64,000 nucleotides of DNA from a bacterium (lineage in GTDB: Bacteria; Myxococcota_A; Polyangia; Nannocystales; Nannocystaceae): positions 1-64,000 of the forward strand of contig JANSYI010000029.1 of NCBI GenBank assembly GCA_024742475.1. Direction: 5' to 3'. The notes under the pieces are model-generated. The model saw nothing but the letters and a program-made list of their open reading frames with translations, was not told where the DNA came from and did no database searches. Below, piece after piece: positions 16,579 to 27,246 of this stretch. A program made the translations under genes and the position numbers. The number at the start of each line of letters is the position of its first letter. Position 1 is the stretch's first letter.

Positions 16579-17097
16579 CTAGCCCTCTGCCAGCGTGTAG
16601 GTCGCGACGCGTCGCTTCTCGTCGCGAATGCTCTTGATCGTGAGGGTGTCGGTCGAAGGCAGCGCGTCGATCATGTTGCTCAGGGCCTGCGGCGTCTCGA
16701 GCCGGTCGCCATTGATCGACAAGATGATGTCCCCGACCATCAGATCGCAGCCTTCGTCGCACAGCCCCGGCTCGTCGGGAAACACCCGGGTGATCTCCCA
16801 GCCAACGAACGTGCCCGACAGACGGAACGGCTCGGGGCCGAGCTCGTAGAGCAGGTAGCCGGGCCCGCGGGCGAGCGCGCGCTCGATCTCCGAGCGGAAG
16901 ATCGTCGAGGGAGGTCGCGCCGTCGGTGTCGCGGCGCTCAGCGGCTCGCCCACGTCCGGCTGCACCGTCTCACTCGGCGCCGTCGCCTCGACAGGCGCAG
17001 CGGCCGCGCTTGGTGGCTCGGGCCGCGTGGGCGGCGTCGAGGCGCACGCGACGAGGACGAGCACGGAACAGACCCCAGCGGCGGTGCGCGCAGACAT
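16579..17097 (-). CDS. Lipoprotein with C-terminal PDZ domain
   Basis: 172 residues. The lipobox VLVLVAC places the lipid on Cys18. A Pro/Ala-rich spacer of about 55 residues is followed by a compact PDZ-like domain (residues about 75-172): LSGTFVGWEITRVFPDEPG, CDLMVGDIILSINGDRLETP and LTIKSIRDEKRRVATYTL. The GDIILSINGDRL segment is the typical ligand-groove floor. Two cysteines (LCDEGCDLM) probably form a disulfide. The domain is like the C-terminal PDZ of type II secretion GspC or periplasmic proteases, but no protease or GspC part is attached. It lies 56 bp downstream of the pseudokinase gene and may be in the same transcript. Confidence 0.75.
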   Translation of the reverse strand: MSARTAAGVCSVLVLVACASTPPTRPEPPSAAAAPVEATAPSETVQPDVGEPLSAATPTARPPSTIFRSEIERALARGPGYLLYELGPEPFRLSGTFVGWEITRVFPDEPGLCDEGCDLMVGDIILSINGDRLETPQALSNMIDALPSTDTLTIKSIRDEKRRVATYTLAEG

Positions 17098-17153
17098 CGG
17101 TCGAAGTCTGCGGCAGCCGCCGGGCGGAGCCAAGAAACCGTCGGGGACGGACG

Positions 17154-19550
<2,397 letters not shown>

Positions 19551-19700
19551 CGAGTTGCTCCGCCCCGTTCGAACACCACAGGCGCAAGGGGGCAGGCAGA
19601 GCGTACGGCGCCGTCCCGCGGTCGATCAAGAAGACGCGGTGTTCAGAGTCCCAAACGAGGCCCGCCTGGGCGGACATTCAGGGGGAACAGACACGACGAA

Positions 19701-19730
19701 GCGGATGACGAGTCCGATCTCGTCATCCGC
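19701..19730 (-). terminator. 12-bp perfect hairpin downstream of the 60-residue protein gene
   Basis: gcggatgacgag and its exact complement flank a 6-base loop (19713-19718). It lies 80 bp past the stop of the small basic protein gene. There is no T tract, so factor-independent termination is uncertain, but the stem is long and exact. The rest of the 259-bp gap holds three imperfect copies of ggtccggccgt (19763-19798) and no gene. Confidence 0.5.
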
Positions 19731-19809
19731 TCAGGGGGCCCTATCGGGCTGGGTCGAGGCCTGGTCCGGCCGTGGTCCGGCGGCCGTGGTCCGGCCGTGG
19801 GCGACTGGC

Positions 19810-19992
19810 CTAGGCGCTGGCCTGGGCGTCGCTCTTGGCCTTGGGAGCCGGCTCCCCGGGCTCACCGCAGCCCGCGAACAGCGCGTCGTAGGACAGCGTG
19901 CTGTGCTGAGCCATCTTGGCCTTGCGGGCACGTCCGGCCTTGCGTTGGCGGTTGGCGCGTTTGCGTTTGGAGATCTGAGTGAACGAGGCCAT
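19810..19992 (-). CDS. Small basic protein of 60 residues, conserved-looking, function unknown
   Basis: The N-terminal half is very basic and helical (SKRKRANRQRKAGRARKAKM), the middle reads STLSYDALFAGCGEPGEPAP, and the tail is Ala/Lys. The composition resembles a ribosome- or nucleic-acid-associated peptide such as bS21-like proteins. From memory, similar short proteins with an N-K/R-R-x-x-G-R-x-R-K-x-K core and LSYxxLF-x-CGEPG end occur in other deltaproteobacterial-type genomes, but I cannot verify this here. Start is the ATG at 19992. It lies 38 bp after the RelA/SpoT gene on the same strand, where other bacteria keep rpoZ close to gmk and spoT. Confidence 0.65.
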   Translation of the reverse strand: MASFTQISKRKRANRQRKAGRARKAKMAQHSTLSYDALFAGCGEPGEPAPKAKSDAQASA

Positions 19993-20030
19993 GGCGGAGC
20001 GCAGGCTTGTAGCCGGCACCCCGGCGTGTG

Positions 20031-22505
20031 TCAAGGGCGCGGATAGGTGCCCGAACCGGGGTTGAACACCCGCTGGACCGCGAGCACGCCCTCGGTCGTG
20101 CGCAGCGCCGTCAGCAGCGACTGCAGCTGGTCGAGCGAGGCGACCTGAGCGTGAAACGTGTTGATCGCGCGTTCCCCGTCGCCGTAGGCCCTGCAGTTGG
20201 CCTGTTTGATGTTCACCCCGTGGTGGGAGAACACGCGGCTCATCTCGGCGAGCAACCCCACCGTGTTGCCCGTGCGCACCTCGACCGTGACCGGGCAGGA
20301 GAGCTCGATGTCGGGCGACCAGGCCAGATGCACGCGACGCGCGCTGAGCTGCTCGAGGGCGTCGGGACACCCCTGGACGTGCGCCGTCACGCCCCGCCCA
20401 GGCTCGAAGAAGCCCAGGAGAGGATCTCCGGGCACCGGAGAGCAGCAGGGTGCGAGGTGCACCAAGGCGTCCGATCCCTCGACCAAGGCCTTGGTCAGGA
20501 CGATGGGCAGAGACGGCTCGGAGCCGCGTCCCCCGGCGCTCGGCTTTCGCGAGGACGCGGGCCCGCGCACCCGGCGCATCACCCGCCCCAACAGGCCGCC
20601 CGCCTCGCCACCACGGCAGACGCGATCGGCGACGGCCGTCGCGGCCACCTGCCCCGAGCCCACGGCCTCGAGGATTCCGCTGCCGCCCACGTCGGGGCTC
20701 AGCCCCAGGCTCTCGGCGTGCTCGGAGAGCCCGGCCTCGTCATCGAGCGAGGCCGAAGCTCCACCGCGCGAGGCGACCTCCTGCTCGACCAGGCTGCGCC
20801 CAAGGGACCGCAGGCGCGCCCGCTCGCGCTGCCGCAGGACCTGCTTGATGCGGGCACGAGCCCTGGAGCTCACGCACATCTTGAGCCACTCCTCCCGCGG
20901 AGCGACCTGCGGGTTGGTAAGGATCTCGACGGTGTCACCCTGCCGGAGTCGGTAGCGCAGCGGCACCAGGTGGCCGTTCACACGCGCGCCGGAGCACTGC
21001 ATGCCGACGTCGGTGTGGATGGCGAACGCAAAGTCGATGGGGGTGGCGCCCTTGGGGAACGTGAAGATGTCACCGCCGGGCGAGAACACATAGACCTCGT
21101 CGGCGTAGAGGTCGGCCTTGACCGCTTCGATGAACTCGTGGGGGTCGTCGACCTCCTTTTGCCAGTCCATCAGCTGCCCCAGCCAGGCGAGTCGGCGGCC
21201 GTCGGTGGGGCCATCGCCCCACTGCGCGACGATGCCGCGTTCGGCCACCGCGTCCATGGCAGCCGAGCGCACCTGCACCTCGAGGCGGTCTCCGCTGCGG
21301 TCGATGACCGAGGTGTGCAGCGCCTGGTAGCGGTTGGGCCGAGGCAGGGCGATGTAGTCGCGGAAGCGCCCCGGCACCGGCTGTAGCGCCGCATGAAGCT
21401 GCCCGATTGCGGCGTAGCAGGCCTCTCTGTCGCGCACGACGACCTGAAACGTGGCCACGTCGGAGAGCTGCGAAGGCTTGCGTCCGCCCCCGGTCATGCG
21501 CCGCTGCAGCCGGAACATGGGCCGCAGCGTCGCCCGGATCTGCACGTCGCCGAACACCTCGGCCCGCCACGGCGCCGCGCCTTCGAGCGGATCGTCCTCG
21601 CTGATCGCCGAGGGGCGGTCGGGCACGAACACCCCTTCGAGGCGTGCGATGCCGTCCTCGACCACGCCGGGGTGAGCGGCGAGGAACTGATACACGTGCT
21701 GCCGAATCGAAGCGTACGCGGTCGGCTCGAGGTAGGAGAACGAGAGGTCCTGCAGCTCGCGGCGGACCCACTCGATGCCCAGGCGCCCCGAGAGCGGCGC
21801 GTAGATTTGCATGGTCTCGGTGCTGATGCGGTGCTGCTTCTCGGCGGGCATGTGCCCGAGGGTCCGCATGTTGTCGAGCCGGTCGATCAGCTTGACCATC
21901 AGCACGCGAATGTCCTCGGACATCGCCAGCAGCATCTTGCGAAAGCTCTCGGCCTGCTGCTCCTGCCGCGAGAGATAGGGGACCTTGCCAAGCTTGGTGA
22001 CACCATCGACGATGCTCGCCACCTCGCGGCCGAACGCCTCGTGCACGTCGAACACGGTGAGCTCGGAGTCCTCCACGGCGTCATGAAGGAGGCCGGCGGC
22101 GATGCTGGTGGCGTCCAGACCCAGCTGCGCGAGCGTCGTCGCGACCCGGGCGGGATGCACGAAGTACGGCTCACCGCTCTTGCGTCGCTGCTCTCGGTGC
22201 GCTCGCGCAGCCACCTCGAACGCCTTCTCGAGCATGCCGACGTCGGTCTCGAGGACCGCCCCGTCCGCCTTGGGGTGGTGCGCGCGGTACTCGGCGACGA
22301 TCGTCGCGAGCGCTCCGCCGTCATCGAGGTCTGCCTCGCCGAGGTCCACGGGCGTGGGCCCCAGCGGCGCGATCGACGACGCCACCGGATACGGCCCAGA
22401 GTCCCCGGCGACTCTCGCCGAGGGATGGGGCCCCGTGTCACCCGCCACGCGAGCGACAGGGTGCGACCCCGAGTCGGGGCGCGTCGAGCCGGCGGCGTCG
22501 GTCAT
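20031..22505 (-). CDS. RelA/SpoT homologue (long RSH), hydrolase intact, synthetase degenerate
   Basis: 824 residues from the ATG at 22505. The first 60 residues hold a short repeat (HPVARVAGDTGP, HPSARVAGDSGP). The HD hydrolase domain is intact: YFVHPARVA, LLHDAVEDSE and LIDRLDNMRTL. The synthetase domain keeps DYIALPRPN and EVQVRS, but the substrate-binding KGRPKHxYS block reads RATLRPMFRLQRR, and the RVIV Arg is Gln in DVATFQVVV. TGS (VYVFSPGGDIFTFPKGATP) and a C-terminal ACT domain (VTVEVRTGNTVGLLAEMSR) are present. Expected role is control of (p)ppGpp, probably mainly hydrolysis. It lies downstream of yicC and gmk in the usual order, without rpoZ. Confidence 0.9.
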   Translation of the reverse strand: MTDAAGSTRPDSGSHPVARVAGDTGPHPSARVAGDSGPYPVASSIAPLGPTPVDLGEADLDDGGALATIVAEYRAHHPKADGAVLETDVGMLEKAFEVAARAHREQRRKSGEPYFVHPARVATTLAQLGLDATSIAAGLLHDAVEDSELTVFDVHEAFGREVASIVDGVTKLGKVPYLSRQEQQAESFRKMLLAMSEDIRVLMVKLIDRLDNMRTLGHMPAEKQHRISTETMQIYAPLSGRLGIEWVRRELQDLSFSYLEPTAYASIRQHVYQFLAAHPGVVEDGIARLEGVFVPDRPSAISEDDPLEGAAPWRAEVFGDVQIRATLRPMFRLQRRMTGGGRKPSQLSDVATFQVVVRDREACYAAIGQLHAALQPVPGRFRDYIALPRPNRYQALHTSVIDRSGDRLEVQVRSAAMDAVAERGIVAQWGDGPTDGRRLAWLGQLMDWQKEVDDPHEFIEAVKADLYADEVYVFSPGGDIFTFPKGATPIDFAFAIHTDVGMQCSGARVNGHLVPLRYRLRQGDTVEILTNPQVAPREEWLKMCVSSRARARIKQVLRQRERARLRSLGRSLVEQEVASRGGASASLDDEAGLSEHAESLGLSPDVGGSGILEAVGSGQVAATAVADRVCRGGEAGGLLGRVMRRVRGPASSRKPSAGGRGSEPSLPIVLTKALVEGSDALVHLAPCCSPVPGDPLLGFFEPGRGVTAHVQGCPDALEQLSARRVHLAWSPDIELSCPVTVEVRTGNTVGLLAEMSRVFSHHGVNIKQANCRAYGDGERAINTFHAQVASLDQLQSLLTALRTTEGVLAVQRVFNPGSGTYPRP

Positions 22506-22586
22506 ACGGATCGCAATACCCCTCCAGCCGCCGGGCATGCAAGCGCGCAGCACCACTGGGCGCCCCGACGCTCCGCCCGCCGGGGC

Positions 22587-23222
22587 TCACAGCAGGGATT
22601 CTTGCCCGCTGATGACCGCCTCGGCGAGGTCCGCCTGGCGCGTGCGGTGGTGCAGATGCGCCAGGTAGACCGAGCGCAGCGCATCGTAGGCCCGCTCGAT
22701 GTCGTCGTTCATCACCAAGAAGTCGTACTCGGCGTAGTGCTTGAGCTCCTCGCGCGCGACGCGAACGCGCCGGGCGATGACCTCCTCGGAGTCGGTGTTT
22801 CGCGAGCGGAGCCGCCGCTCGAGCTCGCGAATGCTCGGGGGCAAGATGAACACCGAGACCAGGTCGTCGCGAAATTTCGAGCGAAGCTCGCGGCCCCCCT
22901 GGTAGTCGATGTCGAACAGCAGGTCGCGCCCGTTTTCGATGCTGTCGCGCACGCGGGAGGCGAGCGTGCCGTACATGTTGCCGTGCACCATCGCGTACTC
23001 GGCGAACTCGTCGCGCGCGACCATCTCCTGAAACTCCTCCTTGGGGGTGAAGTAGTACTCCACGCCGTTGGTCTCGCCGGGCCGAGGTGGGCGCGTCGTG
23101 TGCGACACCGAGAACTCCAGCCTCGGGAACTCGTCGCGCAGCCGATTGCACAGCGTCGTCTTGCCGGCACCCGAGGGCGACGACACGACCAGGAGGAGTC
23201 CGCGTCCGGGGTCACTCGACAT
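22587..23222 (-). CDS. gmk: Guanylate kinase
   Basis: 211 residues, typical length. P-loop SSPSGAGKTTLCNRL at about residues 14-28, the GMP-binding block SHTTRPPRPGETNGVEYYF, and the LLFDIDYQGGREL strand are all present. The LID/Arg region RLRSRNTDSEEVIARR is also seen. It converts GMP to GDP with ATP. The ATG overlaps the end of yicC by 11 bp (23212-23222), so the two are translationally coupled, and the RelA/SpoT gene follows 81 bp downstream. Confidence 0.97.
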   Translation of the reverse strand: MSSDPGRGLLLVVSSPSGAGKTTLCNRLRDEFPRLEFSVSHTTRPPRPGETNGVEYYFTPKEEFQEMVARDEFAEYAMVHGNMYGTLASRVRDSIENGRDLLFDIDYQGGRELRSKFRDDLVSVFILPPSIRELERRLRSRNTDSEEVIARRVRVAREELKHYAEYDFLVMNDDIERAYDALRSVYLAHLHHRTRQADLAEAVISGQESLL

Positions 23223-24150
23223 TTTGAACCTGCTCTCGGATGCGTTCGATGATCGCCTTGCCTTCGATCACGATGCGGCTCCCTTCATGGGAGGTGACCT
23301 TACTGCCCATCGTGGTGAATTCGCGATGGAGCTCTTGGGTGACGAAGTCGAGCGTCTTGCCCTGCCCCGCCGACGCGGGTGCATCCAGCGCACCTGCGAG
23401 CTGGTCGAGGTGTGATGCGACCCGGGCGAGCTCCTCGGCGACGTCCCCGCGGGCGAGGACGACGGCGACCTCTTGCGCGATGCGGCCGGGGTCGAGGTCG
23501 GCGCTGCCCGAGCGTGCCGTCAGCTCCGCGAGCCGGGCGGCCACGCGGTCCTGAATGCGATCGGCCTCCGGGGGGAGCAGCTGGGTCAGCCGCTCCGCGC
23601 AGTCCGCGAGTTCAGCGGCGAGCGCGACCAGGGTGGCCAAGAGCGCCTCGCCCTCGCGCGCGCGGAAGCCCGCGAGCTCGGCCATGGCACGCCCGACGAG
23701 GTCCTCGAGGAAGTCCGGCGCGCTCGGTCGATCGTCGCTCGGCCCCGACTTGACCGACGAACAAAACCGTAGCAGTTCCAACGATGTTGGAGCCTGAACT
23801 TCGAGTCCCGCTTCAGCCGCAATTCGGTAGGTCCTTGCGGCCGCAGCCACGACGGACGCGACCTTCGCCTCGTCGAGCCCGAGCCCGAGCAGCGGGTCGT
23901 CTTCCGCGTCGGCCTTCGCGTCTCGGCGCACGTGGATCGAGACGTCCACCCGGCCCCGGCCGACGTAGCGCTCCACGACGGCGCGCAGCTTCGGGTCGAG
24001 CGCGCCACCGAAGGGCTGTCTGAGTTTGATCTCGAGGAAGCGGCCGTTGACGGACCGGGCCTCGACATCCACGCGCACGCGACCGCGCGCCCCTTCGTGG
24101 AGTGGGGCGTCCCAGGCCTGCGAGGCAGCGCCGTAGCCGGTCATGCTCAC
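23212..24150 (-). CDS. yicC: YicC-family endoribonuclease
   Basis: 312 residues from GTG 24150, two codons before the family-typical MTGYG start. N-terminal YicC domain contains VEARSVNGRFLEIKLRQP. The C-terminal DUF1732-type part ends with GKTLDFVTQELHREFTTMGSK and a conserved-looking SHEGSRIVIEGKAIIERIREQVQNVE. YicC proteins are stress-related endoribonucleases, commonly next to gmk as here. The middle is enlarged with Ala/Leu-rich helices. An alternative ATG start at 24144 would differ by two residues only. The divergent outer-membrane protein gene starts 75 bp away. Confidence 0.93.
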   Translation of the reverse strand: MSMTGYGAASQAWDAPLHEGARGRVRVDVEARSVNGRFLEIKLRQPFGGALDPKLRAVVERYVGRGRVDVSIHVRRDAKADAEDDPLLGLGLDEAKVASVVAAAARTYRIAAEAGLEVQAPTSLELLRFCSSVKSGPSDDRPSAPDFLEDLVGRAMAELAGFRAREGEALLATLVALAAELADCAERLTQLLPPEADRIQDRVAARLAELTARSGSADLDPGRIAQEVAVVLARGDVAEELARVASHLDQLAGALDAPASAGQGKTLDFVTQELHREFTTMGSKVTSHEGSRIVIEGKAIIERIREQVQNVE

Positions 24151-24210
24151 GACGGACACCACCACCGCATACCGCTGTGGGGCGACCCGCCGCAAGGGCC
24201 GCCCGCCTGC

Positions 24211-24216
24211 TATGCT
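24211..24216 (+). promoter_or_regulatory. Candidate -10 hexamer (TATGCT), leaderless type
   Basis: TATGCT ends eight bases before the ATG at 24225, in the 74-bp divergent gap with yicC. No -35 of note and no ribosome binding site between hexamer and start. Confidence 0.4.
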
Positions 24217-24224
24217 CCGCGGCC

Positions 24225-24995
24225 ATGTGCGCAGCCCGCTCGCGCCCGCGCGGACCCGGCCACGGCCGCACTCGCCCGCTCCTCGCCCTGCTGGGCGTCC
24301 TCGCGGCCGTGCCGAGCCGGGCCTCCGCCGCCGACGCCGAGCCGGCCGGCGCCGCCGAGCCCGGGGGAGATCCCCCGTCATCGGACCGCCCGGCAGGTCC
24401 TCCGGATGGGCGCGCGTTTGCGCTCGGGGTCGAGGGCACGATCCTCACGACGCCGCCGCTTCGCACCCGCGTGGTCTACGTCGACCCCCGCTTCGTCGGG
24501 AGATCCACGGCCCTGGGCGGCCTGGGCGTGTTCGGCCGCTACCGTCCGCTGTCCTTCATCGGGTTCGACGCCAACATCCGCACCGGCTCGATGCGTCTGC
24601 GGGCTCGGGACAACGACACCACGATCTCCACCGACCAAGTGCTCGCCGACCTCGGCGCACTCTTGTACCTGGGGCGCGGCAAGGTCAGCCAGTTCGCCCT
24701 CAGCGGTGGCCTCGGGGGGCAACTGCAGCGCGTGCGCTACGAACTGGACTCCGGGCTGCGGGGACGCCAGTCCTTCGGCGCGTTCACGATCCGCGTCGGC
24801 GCCGAGGCGGAGTTCCTCGTCAACCGCGTCGCATTCGTGCTCTCGTTTCGCACCTACGGGGTCGTCACGCCGCGCAAGAACGCCCGCAGCCAAGGGGCGC
24901 TGTTCGAGCAGCGCAGCGGCGAGGACACCTACGCGCCCGTCGCCACGTTCCAGACGTACCTCGCCGGTTCGGCCGGCATCGCGTACCGGTTTTGA
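24225..24995 (+). CDS. Putative outer-membrane beta-barrel protein
   Basis: 256 residues. Signal peptide of about 36 residues (TRPLLALLGVLAAVPSRASA), then an Ala/Pro/Gly spacer and amphipathic strands: FALGVEGTILTTPPLRTRVV, LGGLGVFGRYRPLSFIGFDA, FTIRVGAEAEFLVNRVAFVL, and the end AGSAGIAYRF with a terminal Phe. This is a small barrel of perhaps eight to twelve strands. I do not recognise the family. It has the same design as the protein at 5491-6306 (spacer, barrel, terminal Phe) but no clear alignment. The start is the ATG that puts the signal peptide first. Confidence 0.7.
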   Translation: MCAARSRPRGPGHGRTRPLLALLGVLAAVPSRASAADAEPAGAAEPGGDPPSSDRPAGPPDGRAFALGVEGTILTTPPLRTRVVYVDPRFVGRSTALGGLGVFGRYRPLSFIGFDANIRTGSMRLRARDNDTTISTDQVLADLGALLYLGRGKVSQFALSGGLGGQLQRVRYELDSGLRGRQSFGAFTIRVGAEAEFLVNRVAFVLSFRTYGVVTPRKNARSQGALFEQRSGEDTYAPVATFQTYLAGSAGIAYRF

Positions 24996-25042
24996 TTCCG
25001 CCCGAGCGGCATGGCGCGCTCGCGCGGGCCCGCCGTGGCGGG

Positions 25043-25192
25043 CTACTGCGCTTCTTGCTCGAACTTCTCGAGCAGCGAGTCGATGCCGCGGTAGCGGACG
25101 ATCGGTTCAGGCCTGTCATCGGGGGACATGCCGGGCTGCTCGCCGAGCGCGGGGTTGTTCAGAAGGCTGAGGAGCATGATCCAAATGTGCAT
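25043..25192 (-). CDS. Possible small peptide, 49 residues
   Basis: MHIWIMLLSLLNNPALGEQP then a polar part ending in GIDSLLEKFEQEAQ. The start has a good AGGAAAG eight bases upstream. The hydrophobic N-terminus could be a signal-anchor, and the acidic/amphipathic end a helix. The same frame is open 29 codons further upstream, without a better start. It lies alone between a barrel gene and a solute-binding lipoprotein gene. No homologue known to me. Confidence 0.4.
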   Translation of the reverse strand: MHIWIMLLSLLNNPALGEQPGMSPDDRPEPIVRYRGIDSLLEKFEQEAQ

Positions 25193-25294
25193 CTCGCGTC
25201 TTTCCTGGTCGGGGTGGGTTTCGCACCGCCAACGTGCCCCACCCACCCCGGGGTCAGCAAAAAAGACGAACGAACGCAAAAGCGACGCAGGCGC

Positions 25295-27079
25295 TCACTG
25301 GCCGGACAGCCAGGAGCGCTCCGGGCCGAGCGTGAGCGAGGAGAGCTCGGGCTTGTCGTCGATGAACCGCAGGCCCCCCACCCGCTTGTTGACGACCATC
25401 ACCTCGGTCGGCGCGTGCAGCAGGCTGATCGGTCGCAGCTCGGCCAGCCGCTGATCGACCGCGGCCTTGGCGGCCTGGCGCTGCGCTCGGGTGGTGGCGG
25501 CGCGATAGGACTCGAGCGCACCGTCGAGCACTGCATCGGCGACCCCGGTGACGTTGTGGGCTCCGCGGCTGTGCAGCAGCGGGTAGAGGTCCTGGTCGGA
25601 GTGGGTGACGAGGCGGACGAGCGCCATGTCGAACTCCCCACGCCGCATCAGGCCGAACAGGTACGACCAGCTCGCCGTCGCGTACGGGACCTGAACACCC
25701 AGCGCCCGCCAGGATTCCTTGAGCCGGGTCGCCAGCGAGCGCGCGCGGGTGCCGTCGCCATCCCACATGAGGACCAAGCGCAGGTTCCCCGTGGCCTTGC
25801 GACGAACGCCGCGTTCGAGAGTCCAATCGAGCGCGTCGAGCATCCCCGCAGCGGCCGCGGCGTCGGCCTCGTCGTCGTAGGCGGGCCGCTCGGGCAACCC
25901 CGCCATCCCCCAGCGGACCGACACGCCGGCCTCGGCGAGGGCGGTGAGGTCGAGCGGCACGGGGTCGTCGAGGTCGACCACCGTGCGGGCGGCAGCAGGG
26001 GGCATCCCGGCCGCCGAGACCAACACGCCGCGAGGGATGCCCAAATCGAGGGCCTCGCGGAGCCGCGGGCCGGCCTGCGCCCCGTTGCGGAGGTTGTAGA
26101 GCACCGCGTCGAAGTGGGGCGGGGAGAGCACCCAGGCCGAGAACCGCGGCGCCATGCCAGGCTTGGCGAGTTCGTCGGGGACGTGCGAGGGGGAGACCTC
26201 TGCGAGGACGTGCAGGTCACCGCGGCGCAGCTGGGTGAGCGCGGTGGCGCCGTCGGCCACCTCGCGCAACACGATGCGCCGCACCGCGTCCCTCTCGGGC
26301 TCGGCCTCCACCCGCTCGAAGACCACCTGGTCATCGTCGACGGAGACCAGGCGCATGGGGCCGGTGCCGATCGGATCGGCCGCGAACGCCCTCCCCTTGG
26401 CGCGTCGGCGCTTGCGTGGCACGACCTTCATCGACGACACCAGCTCGAGCGCGAGCGGCTCGGGGCGGTCGAAGCCCACGCGGATCCACCGGCCGGGGTC
26501 GCGGAGCTCGGGCGCGCCGAAGGGTCGGTCCACGACCTCGACCGCGCGGAGCTCGTCGAGGCCGTGCTGCATGCGCAAGGTCGCGCGGCGGGGGTCGAGC
26601 CAGTACTCGAGGCTGAAGACCACGTCCTCGACCTCGACCGGCTCTCCGTCGTGAAACGTCGCCTCGGGCGGAAGGTGGCAGTAGACGTCGCGGGTGGGCC
26701 CCGAGGGTGGGTCGACGATGCACGCGTCGGCCAGCCCGGGCTCGGCGAACGGCGCCTCGTTGGGCGTACGACGTGTGAGCCCCTCGAACAGAAGATCATC
26801 GATGACCCGCCGCGCCCAGGGGTCTTGGTCGGTCATGGGATCGAAGCTGCGAGGGATCGACCGCAGCCCGATGACCAGATCTCGTTCGGCAGCCCGACCC
26901 GCGTCTCCGATGCGCGCCTGCTCCTCGGCCAGCATCGCGTCGGCGACCGCGCGGGGATCCCCTGCCCCGTCGGTCTCCTCCCCCTCGAGGGTCCCCGTGG
27001 CCCCGCAGGCACACAGGGCCAGCGACAGTGCCGCGAGAACCCCGCGCACGAGCCGAGGAGCGGTGCTGGACGACGCCAT
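25295..27079 (-). CDS. ABC-type peptide (family 5) solute-binding lipoprotein
   Basis: 594 residues. Signal peptide with lipobox ALCAC gives lipidated Cys25. The mature protein follows the SBP_bac_5 plan: LVIGLRSIPRSFDPMTDQDPW, LLFEGLTRRT, EATFHDGEPVEVEDVVFSLEY, IGTGPMRLVSVDDDQVVFER, and a late segment LHSRGAHNVTGVADAVLDGA. These match oligopeptide-binding proteins that feed Opp/Dpp permeases. No permease or ATPase gene of that class lies beside it, so it may act with a distant transporter or have another binding role. Start is the ATG at 27079, before the signal peptide. The 49-residue ORF lies downstream on the same strand. Confidence 0.85.
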   Translation of the reverse strand: MASSSTAPRLVRGVLAALSLALCACGATGTLEGEETDGAGDPRAVADAMLAEEQARIGDAGRAAERDLVIGLRSIPRSFDPMTDQDPWARRVIDDLLFEGLTRRTPNEAPFAEPGLADACIVDPPSGPTRDVYCHLPPEATFHDGEPVEVEDVVFSLEYWLDPRRATLRMQHGLDELRAVEVVDRPFGAPELRDPGRWIRVGFDRPEPLALELVSSMKVVPRKRRRAKGRAFAADPIGTGPMRLVSVDDDQVVFERVEAEPERDAVRRIVLREVADGATALTQLRRGDLHVLAEVSPSHVPDELAKPGMAPRFSAWVLSPPHFDAVLYNLRNGAQAGPRLREALDLGIPRGVLVSAAGMPPAAARTVVDLDDPVPLDLTALAEAGVSVRWGMAGLPERPAYDDEADAAAAAGMLDALDWTLERGVRRKATGNLRLVLMWDGDGTRARSLATRLKESWRALGVQVPYATASWSYLFGLMRRGEFDMALVRLVTHSDQDLYPLLHSRGAHNVTGVADAVLDGALESYRAATTRAQRQAAKAAVDQRLAELRPISLLHAPTEVMVVNKRVGGLRFIDDKPELSSLTLGPERSWLSGQ

Positions 27080-27246
27080 CCGCCGAGCGTTGTAGCAGCC
27101 CCTGCACCTCACTGCGATCGGCAGATCGCAGCCGCAGCGCGGCGCGTTCGCTTGATCCTCGGCGAGCGCGCGTGATACGACCCACTACGGTTGAACCTAG
27201 ACCGACCCGCGCGGTCCCGTTCCCCCCAGCCTAGGCCCACCGCCGC

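Noticed and set aside
24143..27175. Very long plus-strand open frame across the barrel gene and the solute-binding gene
   Set aside because: It crosses two well-supported genes in the wrong frames and has no domain.
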